Shown here: positions 11,251 through 22,550 of the stretch, in pieces
How the letters are laid out: each line of letters opens with the position of its first letter
Position numbering within the stretch: position 1 is the stretch's first letter
Assembly (NCBI RefSeq): GCF_014805625.2
Contig: NW_024003747.1
Coordinates: 186,001 to 250,000, forward strand
Direction of reading: 5' to 3'
DNA: 64,000 bases
DNA from: Glossina fuscipes
Lineage: Eukaryota > Arthropoda > Insecta > Diptera > Glossinidae
Program-made: the position numbers and the translations under genes
Notes under the pieces: model-generated
Told to the model about the DNA's origin: nothing
Database searches by the model: none
Seen by the model: only the letters and a program-made list of their open reading frames with translations

Positions 11251-11720
11251 GCTTCATTGAATAATACAAGTTGGTATGACATCTAGACTTTCCAGACATT
11301 TGGCTTATCGCTTGTATCTTTTCTGGATCCATTTTTAAACTTCTTTCACCCATTACAAAACCAACGTGTTTCGCTTCTTTGCAAAAAAACGACTTTTCTT
11401 TGCATTAATATTCAGTACTTCAACCATTCTGTCACCACGGCGAAATGTAATAAATCCATTTCAGAATTCGGTGATCAAACCAGTAATCCGTCTAAATATA
11501 CATATACGCCATCACACAAATAAGCTGGTACAATTGTAACCATTTATCTACAGATATGCTCTGCAGAATATCCGAATGACCAAATGGCATTACCGTGAAC
11601 TGATATGGTTCTGACGTAGTTCTCTAGGCACTATGAACGCTGTCTTCTCATGTGAACCCTTCTTTAGTTAGGTTTGCCAGAATACGTCCTTTAAAACAAT
11701 AGCTGAGATATGTAGTATGT
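11250..11720 (-). pseudogene. Ty3/gypsy reverse transcriptase fragment
   Basis: Reading the minus strand from 11720: LTKEGFT, then sequence resembling KTAFIVP, then PYQFTVMPFG (RT palm), then a gap. Next is INAKKSRFFAKK and VGFVMGERSLKMDPEKIQAIS, the conserved connection after the RT thumb in gypsy elements (lGh-vs--G---dPeKi-ai). The pieces are in different frames, and the YxDD region between them is lost or unrecognisable. It abuts the CR1-like end at 11250 and is a relic. Confidence 0.55.
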
Positions 11721-12824
11721 TAAAGCGACTACGCATACCATCAATATGTGGTAGCATATGTGGTTCGTTCATTCACATAGAAGATTTCTAGTGTTGTGTC
11801 GTGCCAAAGTACTTAGTTAACTCTCACTGCTGTTAGTCACTTCAATTACTGCTAACGGTAACACGTGATCATGTTCAAAAATACTAAGTAGAATAAGATA
11901 TGTAAAATGAAATGATGAAATATATCCAATACATGCCATAGCTTATATTCCTTTAAAAAGAAAGATTTGGATATGCTTCTACTTTGCAAAAGTTTGAAAG
12001 AATACCACAACATATCAAGAAACCATTAACATACCCATACAAATAATGAAAATAAAATGGCAAACATATGAACGGCTATTAGTGAACAGCGTCAGTACTG
12101 TTATTGATAACAATTTAGAACATACTATTGGAGCATGTATGTATTCCATTGTCTCTGATCAATACGACCAAGTTGTACGAAAGTAAACCAACCCTTAAAG
12201 AATACAAGCGGACTTTGAACTTTCTTTCCTTCATTCTAGTTCTCTCTTTTGGTATTATTTTATAATTTCTCTACATGTCAATAGTAAAAGAGAGAGTTAT
12301 AAAAGAGGAAATGATTAGCGGTGTTATGCTACAGCAAGTAAGTCGGTTATTACCCTTTGGCGTGGCGTGCACGGATACGCACGGACGTTACGCGGCGTTC
12401 AGTGTTAAAATGAAACCCAGTTTAAGCTAGAATAATCCATAACGATCGTAAATGGTAAGCCTTGCATGTATGGTCTATTGTCCATATTACTTAATTTGAC
12501 ATACTCAAATAGTTTTAGTTTAATTTAATGCATGCGTACTCTACATTTTTATTTTTAATCAATAAATTTCTCTTTCAGTTTTAGTGATCTTATATAAATT
12601 ACGTTATCATAAGAATTCATTAACTTAAATTTTTGTAGTTGACGTAATTTAAACTGTACTAGCTAAGCATTATTTAACAATTAAGAAAATACTTTCGTAT
12701 ATACGGTATAAGCGTTTGTAAAGAAATGAACAAACGGGAATTTAAAAATACTTCAAAAAGACAAAGAACATGGAAAAGTCAAAACGGCTTTCTTTGCACT
12801 GTCGCTTTTGCGCAAAATGCATAA
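11721..12824. other. Noncoding, possible LTR-like segment
   Basis: No genes seen. Around 12240-12440 a pyrimidine-rich stretch, a TATAAAAG box (12299-12306) and a GC-rich segment with CACGGATACGCACGGACG (12371-12388) resemble an LTR promoter. Boundaries and duplicated ends could not be found. Confidence 0.3.
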
Positions 12825-12906
12825 GGTCTTGTACGAAATTTATAAATAACATTCTGAAATACTACATGTTTTCTCTCTTGCTTTATTTTACGTCGGTCTT
12901 TATTCA
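12825..12906 (+). repeat. Dispersed repeat, copy A (LTR-like)
   Basis: This stretch (starting GGTCTTGTACGAAATTTATA) aligns with 18763-18845 (starting GGTCTTGTAAGAAATTTATA) at roughly three matches in four over about 80 bases, in the same orientation. Copy B directly follows a gypsy-like integrase tail, so both may be LTR fragments of one gypsy family. Confidence 0.45.
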
Positions 12907-13285
12907 CTTTTGTAATAGTAAAAGCTAATACTCAGCCAGTGTGTAGTGGAGATAGAAAATGCGTTGGGTGTTTGGGAGGATTCTCTATGAATCCTTCCCT
13001 AAGTGTAGGTAGTTTTTTTATCTTTAGAGCCCTAATCTGCTCGGCTGCAGAACGCCAAGTCTATCCGTCTCCTGTAGTGCCAAAAGAACTCGGCAAGAGA
13101 CGGTCCCTAATTAAAGTTACGAGGCGGATAGAACGCCTTTATTAAAACAGCGAGTTGATACGCTTTGATTGAATTGTTTGATAGCAATTGAAATTCTTTA
13201 TTTGCCAGGTGGAATATTTATACTTAAATCTATAGGTGATTTTATGCTACGTTATCAATTATTTTAATCAGGGCGCCTGGCGTCG
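12907..13285. other. No recognisable feature
   Basis: A slightly GC-richer stretch at 12940-13130 contains a 68-codon frame without motifs. Nothing further is supported. Confidence 0.3.
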
Positions 13286-13307
13286 TATTGCATTTCGAAA
13301 TGCAATA
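13286..13307. repeat. Perfect 22-bp palindrome
   Basis: Half-site TATTGCATTTC followed directly by its exact reverse complement. It sits just left of a larger nested inverted repeat and may be part of the same fold-back structure. Confidence 0.7.
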
Positions 13308-13314
13308 ACCAGCC

Positions 13315-13395
13315 AGTTGAAGTGCGACAAAATTTTTGTTTTACTTTTTTGCTACAGAATTATGCAAATTCAGCATAATTCTGTCGTACTTCAAA
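13315..13395. repeat. Nested inverted repeat (hairpin within hairpin)
   Basis: The inner arms ACAGAATTATGC and GCATAATTCTGT (13354-13384) are perfect, with a 7-base loop. The outer arms TTGAAGTGCGACA (about 13317-13329) and TGTCGTACTTCAA (about 13381-13393) pair with a single mismatch. The structure resembles the heart of a fold-back or MITE-type element, but outer boundaries and target duplications were not found. Confidence 0.6.
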
Positions 13396-13439
13396 GTGGA
13401 TACATGCGACGGTATGCAATCACACTACACTTTAAAACA

Positions 13440-14340
13440 TGGTGATTTTCTTCGTTATTCCCTAAAATTTTTTCTTCTCATATTTTGCCATACAGAAAAA
13501 TTCTATCAAATTTTCAATAAGAGCATTGTGCCAACACAATCTTTATATGTGCCACTGTGTATAACGTCATCTACAACACCAGCATTGTCGTGTACCCACG
13601 GACGCATTCCAGGACCTAGAAAACTAACGATACGGGGGAACAAAACTGTAATTGCAGCAAAAAAATCCAACCCACCCTACGGAAATAGAAGAGTAAAAGA
13701 AGAGGAGTACAGAACATTTAAAAAAACCCGTACATTTTTGCTTAGAGAATTAGTTAAATTTAGCTAATTTTCAATAGGAACTTGCGTGCAGAAATTTCAT
13801 TTTTGCAACCAGAAGCCAACAACACACCACACATATATATTCACAATTAAATGCTTATCAAGAATATTTACACCTGATAAGACCTCTGAAGTTTCCTATT
13901 GTGTGTTGCAAATATTAGAACAAATGAATATAACCCCATTGTTCACAAAAAGGGTAGTATACGGTAATATAAAGATAATACGATTACCATAATAAAAATT
14001 AACGGAAACTACGCGTTCACAACATTCAAAAACATTTAAAAACTGAAGTAAAGATCAATATAAAAAAACCACAAACGCGGCACAACCTCAAATTCTAACT
14101 TAAACAGATAACTTTGCAATGGAACTCGAAAGAGATTGACTGTTCCAGAAAAATAAAACATATTAAAACCTCTATTAGCGAGGTAATCATATAAGCAGGC
14201 GGTCATCGTTCTGATTATCGCCTGGTTCTTTAGGAGACAATTAATTATCGCCAAGGGGCTAATCAGGTACTATCGTCGTCGGCTTTCCATTATTTTCCCT
14301 GAAATTTTCCATTATAATGTATTAATAACCGAGAAACATA
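13440..14340. other. No supported gene
   Basis: A 143-codon open frame at 13336-13767 starts inside the hairpin region, has Phe/Leu-rich then Lys/Arg-rich composition, and shows no family motif. It is not called as a gene. The rest is AT-rich noncoding DNA. Confidence 0.35.
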
Positions 14341-14344
14341 AAAA

Positions 14345-17245
14345 GTGAGAGCTAAGTTGGCGTTCATTTTATTTATTTATTTATTTTTTTTGATTCTACT
14401 TATACATGAAACTCAACTAAACAAATAACAGTCGAGTTCAATTGGCTCTTAATGCAAAACTTATATTAATTAATAATAAAATTTAATATAAGTATAATAA
14501 AACAAATAAGAAGGAAAAAAAAGAAAAAGAAAAAAAGCGTGTACACAATCAGCATAGGGCCACACTTACAACCGGTACAGGACCAAATTGCAAATGAACC
14601 CCTAAGCCATCGCAAACATGCACAAGTCTGGCAACCGATAATAATTAACAATAATTCATTTTCGAATCGTAACGAATTTTTAAGGATAAAAGCTAGTTTA
14701 AGTACGACATAGGTAAATCGCGCCTCTTAAGCAATGTTACTTTAATCGCCTTTAAAGAGTCCGTTAATGAGAATAAGTGGTAGAAGTCATTTAGACTCTT
14801 GCAAACAACTCTGAGTGGGTTAAACAGTTCGTAATTATATTTACATTGGCTAAGCTTTATCAAGATAAAGTGCGTAGAGAAGCGGTTAGGGACATTAAAG
14901 CGTATTTCACCAAGTAATGCGGGCGAGTCAATTGTACCATATATTAATTTGATTACGAAGGGAACCCCAAGAACAAATCTACGTTTCTCAAGAGACGGTA
15001 AGGGCAGCAGAAGCAACCTATTTTCGTAGGGAGGAAAAGAGGCAATCGGATCCCAACCCAAATCATCAAGCTCTTTGGACCACCTTTTTATAAAACCAAG
15101 CGCGGACATAGCTTTACTATTCGAGAGCTCAATATGCAAGTTAAAACGTAACCTATGGTCAAATAGAACGCCTAGATCTGTGAACAAAACGACGTCCTCC
15201 AACTTATGCGATTCTTCTTGAGAATGAAAGCTTCTTACATTTACTCAGATTTAGTTTCAGGAGATTCAGAGAGCACCATGCAACACAATTATCGAAGTCG
15301 CTTTAAAGCTGATGTGATTGCGATTCAACAGAGAAGGAAGAAAACAGTTTCAGATCATCAGCATACATTAAGATCTGGCTGGAATTAACCACCGATGGGA
15401 GATCGATAATGTATAAACTAAATAAAATGGGACCTAAGTGACTTTCTTGTGGTACGCCAGACGTAACGGGGAATTCATCCGAGGTGATGAAGTTAAGCAA
15501 AACTCTGAAAGATCTATTATGCAGATAAGAGCTTATCCATTTCACTAAATAGAAAGGGAAGCCAGAGACTTGGAGTTTAAAGATAAGTAAGTTATGGTTA
15601 ACCATATCAAATGCTTTGCTTAAATTAGTGTAAATAACATCTGTGCGAGAGCCACTAGGAAAAGCCTTGAAAACATGACAAGTAAACTCTAACAAGTTGG
15701 TGACTCTAGATCGCCCTTTCCGAAAGCCGTGCTGGTGCGGAGAAATATACGAATTAATGGCAAAGGCCAAATGCTGAGTCACAATACGCTCGAACAACTT
15801 GGGCTAGACACTCAACTTGGCTATGCCTCTGTTGTTCTCAACAAATTGTCTGCTTCCACTTTTGCGGATAGGAATAAGGAAACTACTCTTCCAACATGAA
15901 GAGAAAACACCTAAATACAAGGACATGTTAAAAATCTTTGAGATCACACCACACAACTCGACAGCGCAAGATTTAAGTACACATGATGGAATTCCATCAG
16001 GTCCAGGCGAACAACTGTATTTTAGAGAACTCAACCCTTTAAAAACGTCATCTTCCGAAATAACCAAGTTAGGTATTGAAACCGAGTTAGTTATAGGATA
16101 TGGGTAGTTTGTTCGTCGGAAATTCTTAGCAAACAGACTTGAGGTTTCAAAATCATCCGAGGAATCAGACCCATTAAAAGAAACATGAGAGGGTTATGTG
16201 GAAATTTTTCTTTTAGAGTTAACAAATTTAAAAGCGAATTTAGGGTTAGCAAACAGAGAGGATTTAATGAACTGAAGGTATCTGCAGTAATAATGGTGGT
16301 TGAGGGAGTTAAATCTATGCCTCGTCACCGAGTAAGCGCAATTGTCGAGCGTAGAGCGACTTTTCGAATATTTTTTGAACAGCGAGTTTTTTCTATTCTT
16401 GCAATATTTAATTGTCTTGTTAAACCACGGGGGACACCTGCTTCGAGGTCGGCACTGCTTGATCGGAATAAGTGCAGCAATAGCTATATTTAATGTATTG
16501 TAGAACGATGACATTAAGCTTTCAATACCACCGGTTGAGAAATCAAGCGTCAAATGTGAAAGACGATGTTTTAGCAACACAATATTGATTTTATGAATAT
16601 CATAATATTTATTTAAAAAAGTTTGATTTGGCACATTAGGGCAGTTCAACGAACCATCATTCATATGATGAAAGGAAATGCACATTGATGGATGGTAAAG
16701 ATCCTAAGGTAAACTAAAAGGTGGACAACGATTTACGTTAATCTCGGGAAAATTGGCAAAGCAGAGATTAAGTAGTCTACCATTACAATTAGGGGTTCGA
16801 TTATATTGACCCAAATTATGATCAAACAATTTATTAAAGAACACAACAGCCCTATCAGACGTTGAAGTAGGAACCAAACAGCCAGATTTATCAGTGTTAC
16901 ACCAAGTGACTTGAGGCAAATTAAAGTCACCCAATGCAACGACCAAATCGGTGGGTCTAGACCGCTTGGCCACTTCATAAATGAGGGCAGCGTGTATCTT
17001 GTAAATGAAGACATCAGAATTTGGGGGAATATAGAAGCAGCTTATAAATAGATGTTTATCAGGCATATTCGCACGAATAGCGATAAATTCAACGACAGGA
17101 GAAGGGGGAAATTCAATTAAATTGGACGGAACCTACGCAGATATTGTAATTATTGCACCACCACCAATGCGATTCACTCGATCATTTCTAAAGACTTGGA
17201 AAGAATTACGAAAAAGTTCCGACGAATTTGTTTTGTAAAAACAAA
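14345..17245 (-). mobile_element. CR1-like LINE, longest copy, 5'-truncated and mutated
   Basis: Reading the minus strand, the endonuclease begins midway (ELFRNSFQVFRNDRVNRIGGGAIITI, about 17215-17140), continues through FISCFYIPPNSDVF and VVALGDFNLPQVTW (17040-16910), and leads into RT: SSLKYSCSPGPDGIPS (about 16030), FERIVTQHLAFAINSYISPHQHGFRKGRS (15797), DLSKAFD-like box, SGVPQESHLGPILFSLYIIDL and MYADDLKLFSS (about 15350). The C-terminus is at 15202-14693. The 3' UTR, shared with the copy at 1240-1995, runs to a T-rich/ATTT-repeat end near 14345-14395. CR1-type elements use the endonuclease and RT for target-primed insertion. At least five frame breaks inactivate this copy. Assignment to the CR1/L2/Jockey superclade is by motif; the exact clade is uncertain. 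Confidence 0.8.
14371..14395. repeat. ATTT-rich simple repeat at a LINE 3' end
   Basis: Tetranucleotide TTTA units followed by a T-run mark, on the minus strand, the AAAT-rich 3' terminus of the CR1-like element. Confidence 0.5.
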
Positions 17246-17499
17246 CTACATATGATAAATATGCCAAGTGAAATGAATAGAAAATTATGTAGAATTTGTG
17301 TTATATTTAACTTAATTTAACTCGATATTAAAAAAAAAAATTTATTTCTTTTTCATCACAATTCACAAATGTAATTTCGCACACACTTTATTTTTCTTTA
17401 AATTTCTGCACTAATAATTCATTATCTAACAGTTGTTAAAACTTTTTTTTGTAGCTGGATTTTTACAAATCCAACTCTATAAAAGAGATGTCTAGTAAC

Positions 17500-18760
17500 T
17501 TTGCTTGATTTATGCTAATGACAATTTGTTCGTAGCGAAAACATGTTTGTTCACAAGATTAGATTCTCTTGGCGATTGTTGCCTGCTTATATGATTACCA
17601 CCCAGAACAACAACATCCCAAACATACTCAGTAGAAAAATCTCTAACAACTACAATAAAAACTTGTCTAGAAACATCAATAAGACCTTCAATGTAGGTAA
17701 CAATGTCGGCAATACCCCATTCGCTAGAAACACCATATACGATGAAAATTAGACTTTTGCAAATACAAACAATTATAGGAACAACAAGAGAAAACGAAAT
17801 GTCTACGTCGTACAGGGCCAAGAAAAGATGACTGAATCATCATATTAAAACCACGAAATAACATTGTAACAAAAGGGGAAAAAACATGGCAATGTAATAA
17901 GAATACAAAAAAAGGTAAGAATACAAAAAATACAATAAATTACAAACACCCCAAATACAAGGCTAGAAATTACATCAATCGAAAAGTCGGTCCTTTAAGA
18001 ATACGTAATTGATTTCCTGTATTCTAACAACTCAATCGGAATTCATGATATTTTTAATAGCTCATCCAAACCTACTAAATATGTTAAAACAATAGCGAAA
18101 ACAATTGTTCAACAATCCATTTTAAAATTTGGTAATTTTTAGTCCTAAAAGTCCACGGAGGAACTGAGCCCGTAATGAGCTTATGAATAAGGTATGTGAA
18201 TTTTTTCTGCTCCGCACCACTGTCGAACATCACGGACTGTGAGCCGAAAATTGCTTAATGAGTTTATGTTTGCATTTGTTAATGATGACAATTGGGACAA
18301 ATAGAGACCTTACCACTGTCTTGTGTACAAAATTACACCACGCATAACTGCTAATTACACTCCGAACGAGTTTGTATTTGAAAAGATGTCGCATTCCCCA
18401 AACGATAACCTAATAATGATTATTAAAAACCGCAGCTTAGAGGATTGTGGCAATATATTTAAAGTCAGTCTACGACATTCTCTAGAAAAAGCGGAAAACT
18501 TAACAGATGTAGAGAGAAATAAAAGAACCTCAAAAGATAATTCTAAGCAAATAAATCTTCCAAAATTAAAAACCGGTCACTTAGTAGTATTAAAAAATTA
18601 AAATAATAAAAAAAAAAACCAAAAATTATGAGCTACCCTATGAAATTATTGCGAGAAACGGAGTAAACTCCACTATTAATATTAAGAAAAACATTTTTGG
18701 ATTTGAAAATTTACAACAGATATGTCGATTTTCGTAGAACAAAATGTACGTGAAACGCGA
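17500..18760 (+). pseudogene. Gypsy-like relic: Asn-rich region and integrase tail
   Basis: An Asn-rich, low-complexity frame (17543-17752, rich in NN and RN) is followed by decayed sequence. Then 18323-18601 reads TPNEFVFEKMSHSPND... DNSKQINLPKLKTGHLVVLKN, resembling the C-terminal part of gypsy integrases (tPNelvFG ... Y---k---GdlVllk). Just after, YELPYEIIARNG (about 18635) resembles the GPYeI segment that follows. Frames are broken. The call is by weak motif similarity; the Asn-rich start may be unrelated. Confidence 0.4.
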
Positions 18761-18762
18761 AT

Positions 18763-18845
18763 GGTCTTGTAAGAAATTTATACATAAAATTCTGAGAGAC
18801 TATGTCATTCCCTTTATTTCTTTATTTTATGTCGATTTTCCTTCA
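18763..18845 (+). repeat. Dispersed repeat, copy B (LTR-like)
   Basis: Partner of 12825-12906 in the same orientation. Its position directly after an integrase-tail relic suggests the 3' LTR of that gypsy-like element. Confidence 0.45.
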
Positions 18846-18849
18846 ATCC

Positions 18850-19865
18850 CAAATGGCCTGAAGTCCTCCACACTCAATTTAACTGTGTAACATTCTAGTT
18901 TTATGATCATCTTCCATCCTTCTTTTTACACCAGGCGCAACTAAGACTGTGATTGTAACAAAACATTGCTCTTTTCTACCAATCGAAATTTCTGCTAACG
19001 AAAATTTTTTTATTCGACCTTTTGTCAAGTACATCAGCAACGTCGCCCGACATATTCCTTGGATGTTTTTGCACTCTGATTTTTTAATTTAACAACTTTT
19101 TGACGTTCCTATATTTTCTGCCGGTACGCTGATTCTGTTGAAATCTAGAATAAGCTGATTCGAACTTTTCCTAGGTATGTTGCATTGTTTATTGTGTGTG
19201 CATATAGAATGACTACCTTTTGAAGTTTTGATTGGTGCTTACTCCTTGAGAACCCATGTGACGAATATGTCCGGACTTCTCCGTTAGTCTAACATTTTCC
19301 GTCGAGTAAACTTGGCAATAGCTCTCATTTTTCCAGAAAAAAAAAACAAGTCATGTTATGAAACCACGAGTTTTTTTTAGTGCCTAAGTAGGATTTTTAA
19401 GAAAACAATCCCCAGGCATAAGACATAACACAGTGTTGAATTAGATGCACTTATAAGTGGTTGCACAATTTAGTGAACTAACACAAATGTTTGGCCTGAA
19501 CTCACATCGTAAGCCGAAAGTATCATACTCTCTGCTCGACTGATGCATCCGGGCCTTCATGATCACAGAGTTTCATCGTACGCCGTCACTTTGGTGCAAC
19601 TGATAACTTAAACTCCTTCTAAAATTCAATGCCAAAATATACTTCTTATTGCAAACTTTATACCATAATAAATTGCGTGTAATGATTTTCTTCTTCCCAT
19701 TCCATTGAAAGAGTAGCAATTCCGGTAACAGGTGTTTCAACACTATTGTTGGTTTTATTTGTTGATTCCTTAGAGTAACAATTTTGTGCTAACGATCATT
19801 TAGAAAATTTATAGCTACTGCTTTACAATAGCCTATGCTTGCGCCAGTTGTCGATTAAAATCTTA
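18850..19865. other. Unclassified, possibly retroelement-derived
   Basis: No coherent frame or motif was found on either strand. A few short open stretches on the minus strand (for example near 19640-19800) are compatible with a decayed pol gene but cannot be assigned. Confidence 0.25.
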
Positions 19866-19869
19866 CAGG

Positions 19870-20160
19870 TTATGTAGGAGATTTTATGTATCGTACAATA
19901 ATATTTACCCTCTGTAGATGCCAATACGGGATTTTTGAAAAAGAAATCAAGCGGTTTTCCGCAAAGGCAACACAAAATTGCTTGGAAAGCAATTTTAATA
20001 CTTTTTGTTTGTTAAATTTATCATTTCTTACAGACCAATTGACTTCACTTATTTGTCGAGGCTTCTGCCTACTTTGTCGTGTCGGCTTTTCTTCGCTATC
20101 GCATTCTATTATCAACTCTGATATATTTTTCCCTTTAACGACAAATGTCAAGTTTGCCAA
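19870..20160 (-). CDS. Unrecognised 96-codon open frame, exon-like
   Basis: The frame starts MANLTFVVKGKNISEL and is rich in charged residues (a KPTRQSRQKPRQ basic patch, then KFNKQKVLKLLSKQF). I do not recognise the family. The composition is less biased than in chance AT-rich frames. A second coding-like segment lies immediately upstream on the same strand at 20225-20395, so this could be a fragment of a host gene or of an unknown mobile element. No start context or splice pattern proves expression. Confidence 0.25.
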   Translation of the reverse strand: MANLTFVVKGKNISELIIECDSEEKPTRQSRQKPRQISEVNWSVRNDKFNKQKVLKLLSKQFCVAFAENRLISFSKIPYWHLQRVNIIVRYIKSPT

Positions 20161-20224
20161 GCTCGAAAAAACTTAGTAGCTTACATTATTTCCCGTTGAG
20201 GCGAGTGACTTTGCATTTTAAATA

Positions 20225-20395
20225 TTAAGACGCGAATTTGTGGAAAATAATCTGCGAATGATTCAGATGATTGTTATTTACGTTCCATAGTTTTATGGAT
20301 TCATAATCGAAATCAGCTATTTCCCCCTGGTTCAGTAATTCTTGCTTAAGCACGAAATAGTCAATAGGGCTACATGCAGCTGCCAATATCATTTA
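20225..20395 (-). pseudogene. Coding-like fragment of unknown family
   Basis: The minus strand reads ILAAACSPIDYFVLKQELL, then NQGEIADFDYESIKLWN, without a stop for about 55 codons, ending at 20225. Amino-acid composition is protein-like. I cannot assign a family. It lies between the unknown frame at 19870-20160 and the AP-3 delta fragment at 20701-20943, all on the same strand. Confidence 0.25.
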
Positions 20396-20700
20396 TATTT
20401 TTTCTCACGGATACTACTAGGTTACAGTCAAAAGAAATTGCACATACTTGCCCTTATGGAATATGACGAAAAATGTATAATAGTTATCGTTTAATTTATT
20501 TAATTATAAGTATGTATGTATGGATTTTTGAAACTATATATGTAAGTAAATATGTATATCAATGTAAAATTTTATATATAATAAGAGTAAATTGCTATAT
20601 ATAGATCATTTAATATATATATGATTAATACAAATCCATGTTTTATTGTACTTAACGTATACAACGCTGCAAGTGATGAAGCTGCTTTTTTTTATGGCAA

Positions 20701-20943
20701 TTAAGTTACAGGATTCCAGCCAATATCACCGATGATTATGTGTTTGGAACAACAAAACCAAACATAAGTTAATTTTGCTACAGCACTGCACTTAACGTTA
20801 ATGATTTGTTGACGCAATTCTCGCTTAATTTTTTCCATGCATAGTGGAAGATATTTGGCTACATTATCTTTGTTATTTCGTATACCACGAACTCGATCAA
20901 TTAAATATTTATCAAACATACACTCAAGGTTGCTTTTTACTCT
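20701..20943 (-). pseudogene. AP-3 delta adaptin (garnet) N-terminal fragment, decayed
   Basis: The minus strand from 20943 reads RVKSNLECMFDKYLIDRVRG, IRNNKDNVAKYLPLCMEKIK and RELRQQIINVKCSAVAKLTY. This follows the N-terminal helix region of the delta subunit of the AP-3 clathrin-associated adaptor (R-FDK-L-DLVRGIRN-K---AKYI--C---IK-EL-Q-NI-VK--AV-KLTY). AP-3 sorts cargo to lysosome-related organelles; the fly gene is garnet, an eye-pigment gene. Directly after KLTY about 25 unrelated bases interrupt the match, then DIGWN resembles the expected DISW, and the frame ends at 20701. Upstream there is a stop nine codons before the Met and no Met-Ala-Leu start. Only the first about 70 residues of an approximately 1000-residue protein are present. 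It is best read as a captured or duplicated exon among transposon debris; a diverged true first exon is less likely. Confidence 0.7.
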
Positions 20944-21139
20944 TTATTTGTTGTACAGTTACATTTATTGGTCGTTGATTACTACCTATTGATTTGTTTG
21001 CTACCAAACTTTAAAAATAATTTATTACTTCTTCCAAGGACTAGAAGCATATTCTTATTTGAGTATTAACAACAAAAAAGATATCATCACAGATATAGTT
21101 TTTTTTTTTACTTATATAATTATTTGTCTAGGACACATT

Positions 21140-21560
21140 TTTTAATGTTTTGTCTGGTTAGGTTTTTCTCTCTTTTTGAGTACAAATAAATCACCGCTTT
21201 TGTAATTGTTTCTGTTGTAATTTGCTATAGCGCACATACTCGTTTTGTACATAATTTGTTCATTATAATATATTTTTATATGGAACACTTTAGTAGAAAA
21301 ATTCTTATACGCCTTCTCAAGAATCAATTCATTAACAATTTTTTTTCTTTTACTTCAAAGGCGTTTGCTTTCTCAAGTTTTTGTATTTGTGTTCTGCTTT
21401 TATCAATCCTGTTCTATTTTTTTAATATAAAATATTTTCCCTCCACCTCCAGCACCGAAAATCGAAATTGTTCAAAAACCGACAAAAATGGCGTCAAACC
21501 ATATGCCACCATTAAACTCGTTCTCATGCCAGAACTTAACAAGCCTGTCAATGCATGATT
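21140..21560 (-). pseudogene. Gypsy-like integrase C-terminal fragment
   Basis: The minus-strand frames include LEKAYKNFSTKVFHIKIYYNE and, later, NYKSGDLFVLKKREKPNQTK. This fits the end of 17.6/297-type gypsy integrases, where a YYD-K motif precedes ...F--GD-VFLL...P. Upstream stops separate further lysine-rich pieces. It is a weak but ordered similarity, with no LTRs identified. Confidence 0.4.
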
Positions 21561-21564
21561 ACAT

Positions 21565-22365
21565 TTTTTTTAAGAAAAAGCAAATGAAACAAGATTGCTA
21601 AGCTAAAACCTCATTTTATACCATAAATTCTTTTACAGCGCGTTCTGCAACTGCCCCTACAGGCTATTATTCTATATTTGTATTGTCTGTTCCTATGTTA
21701 TCTGTCGTGAGTATATCTATATTAATTAGCATACCCATGTCTGATATAGTTAAGCTTGTTCGCGTAACTTCGATATCATAGCAAATGTAGTTTTAGGAAC
21801 TTTAGTAGGAACTTTTTTTATTTAAATAAGCTGGATAAAATGTGTTATATCTCATGTTAAATTCTTGATAGGTAAAGAGGATGACATCTAATGATAACGT
21901 AAAAATAAAAAAAATAAAAAAAAATAAAAAATTTATTTCAGTATATTAAGACTAGAGTTTGAAGAAACTTACGCCAAATTATGCAGTATGCCCAAACGGA
22001 CACTATCTACATGCATTAGCCAATTGCTGGAAAAAGAGAAAATAAAGGACGCGTAAATGTTATATCAGTTGATGCAGAATTGGTAAGCGTTCGCTTAAAA
22101 TTATATAACACCAAGCATTCATTTAATTTCATTCGTATCATTAGTTTTTCAATATTTGTACACAATTGTACACTTATGTACTGCATCGATGGTGTAATAA
22201 ATTTACATATATGCGTATTTAAATTCCATTTATGTTTATACAATTGGCGAAGTAGTTTAATCAAAAAAAGAAGATTTTTTTCAGAAAAAAAAGTAATGCC
22301 TCACAAAAAAAAAAGATTAAAAATGATACATAACTTATATAATTTATTATTTAAAGCTGTATATA
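21565..22365. other. Noncoding left flank of mariner
   Basis: A/T-run-rich sequence (A-rich runs at 21900-21935 and 22260-22315). The open frame covering 22080-22694 is a chance frame running into the transposon and is not called. Confidence 0.4.
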
Positions 22366-22370
22366 TTAGT

Positions 22371-22397
22371 TTGGGGAAAAAGAAATCCATTATTTTT
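22371..22397 (+). repeat. mariner 5' terminal inverted repeat
   Basis: Pairs with 23443-23469 with a single mismatch (C/T at base 18). This is the transposase binding end of the element. Confidence 0.9.
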
Positions 22398-22550
22398 TCG
22401 GTAGATGGCTGCACTGATAGATTTTTCGTAAAGTATCGATCAAACAATTTCCGATACTGTACATTTACATACTGTACATTTCGCAGTAAAAAAAATTCTT
22501 TTGCTGTTTTTTGTTCGGTGTATTCAGTTGTGAGTTACAGCGTGTTAAAA

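Noticed and set aside
13336..13767. 143-codon open frame as a gene
   Set aside because: Starts inside an inverted repeat, has no motif and biased composition; treated as chance.
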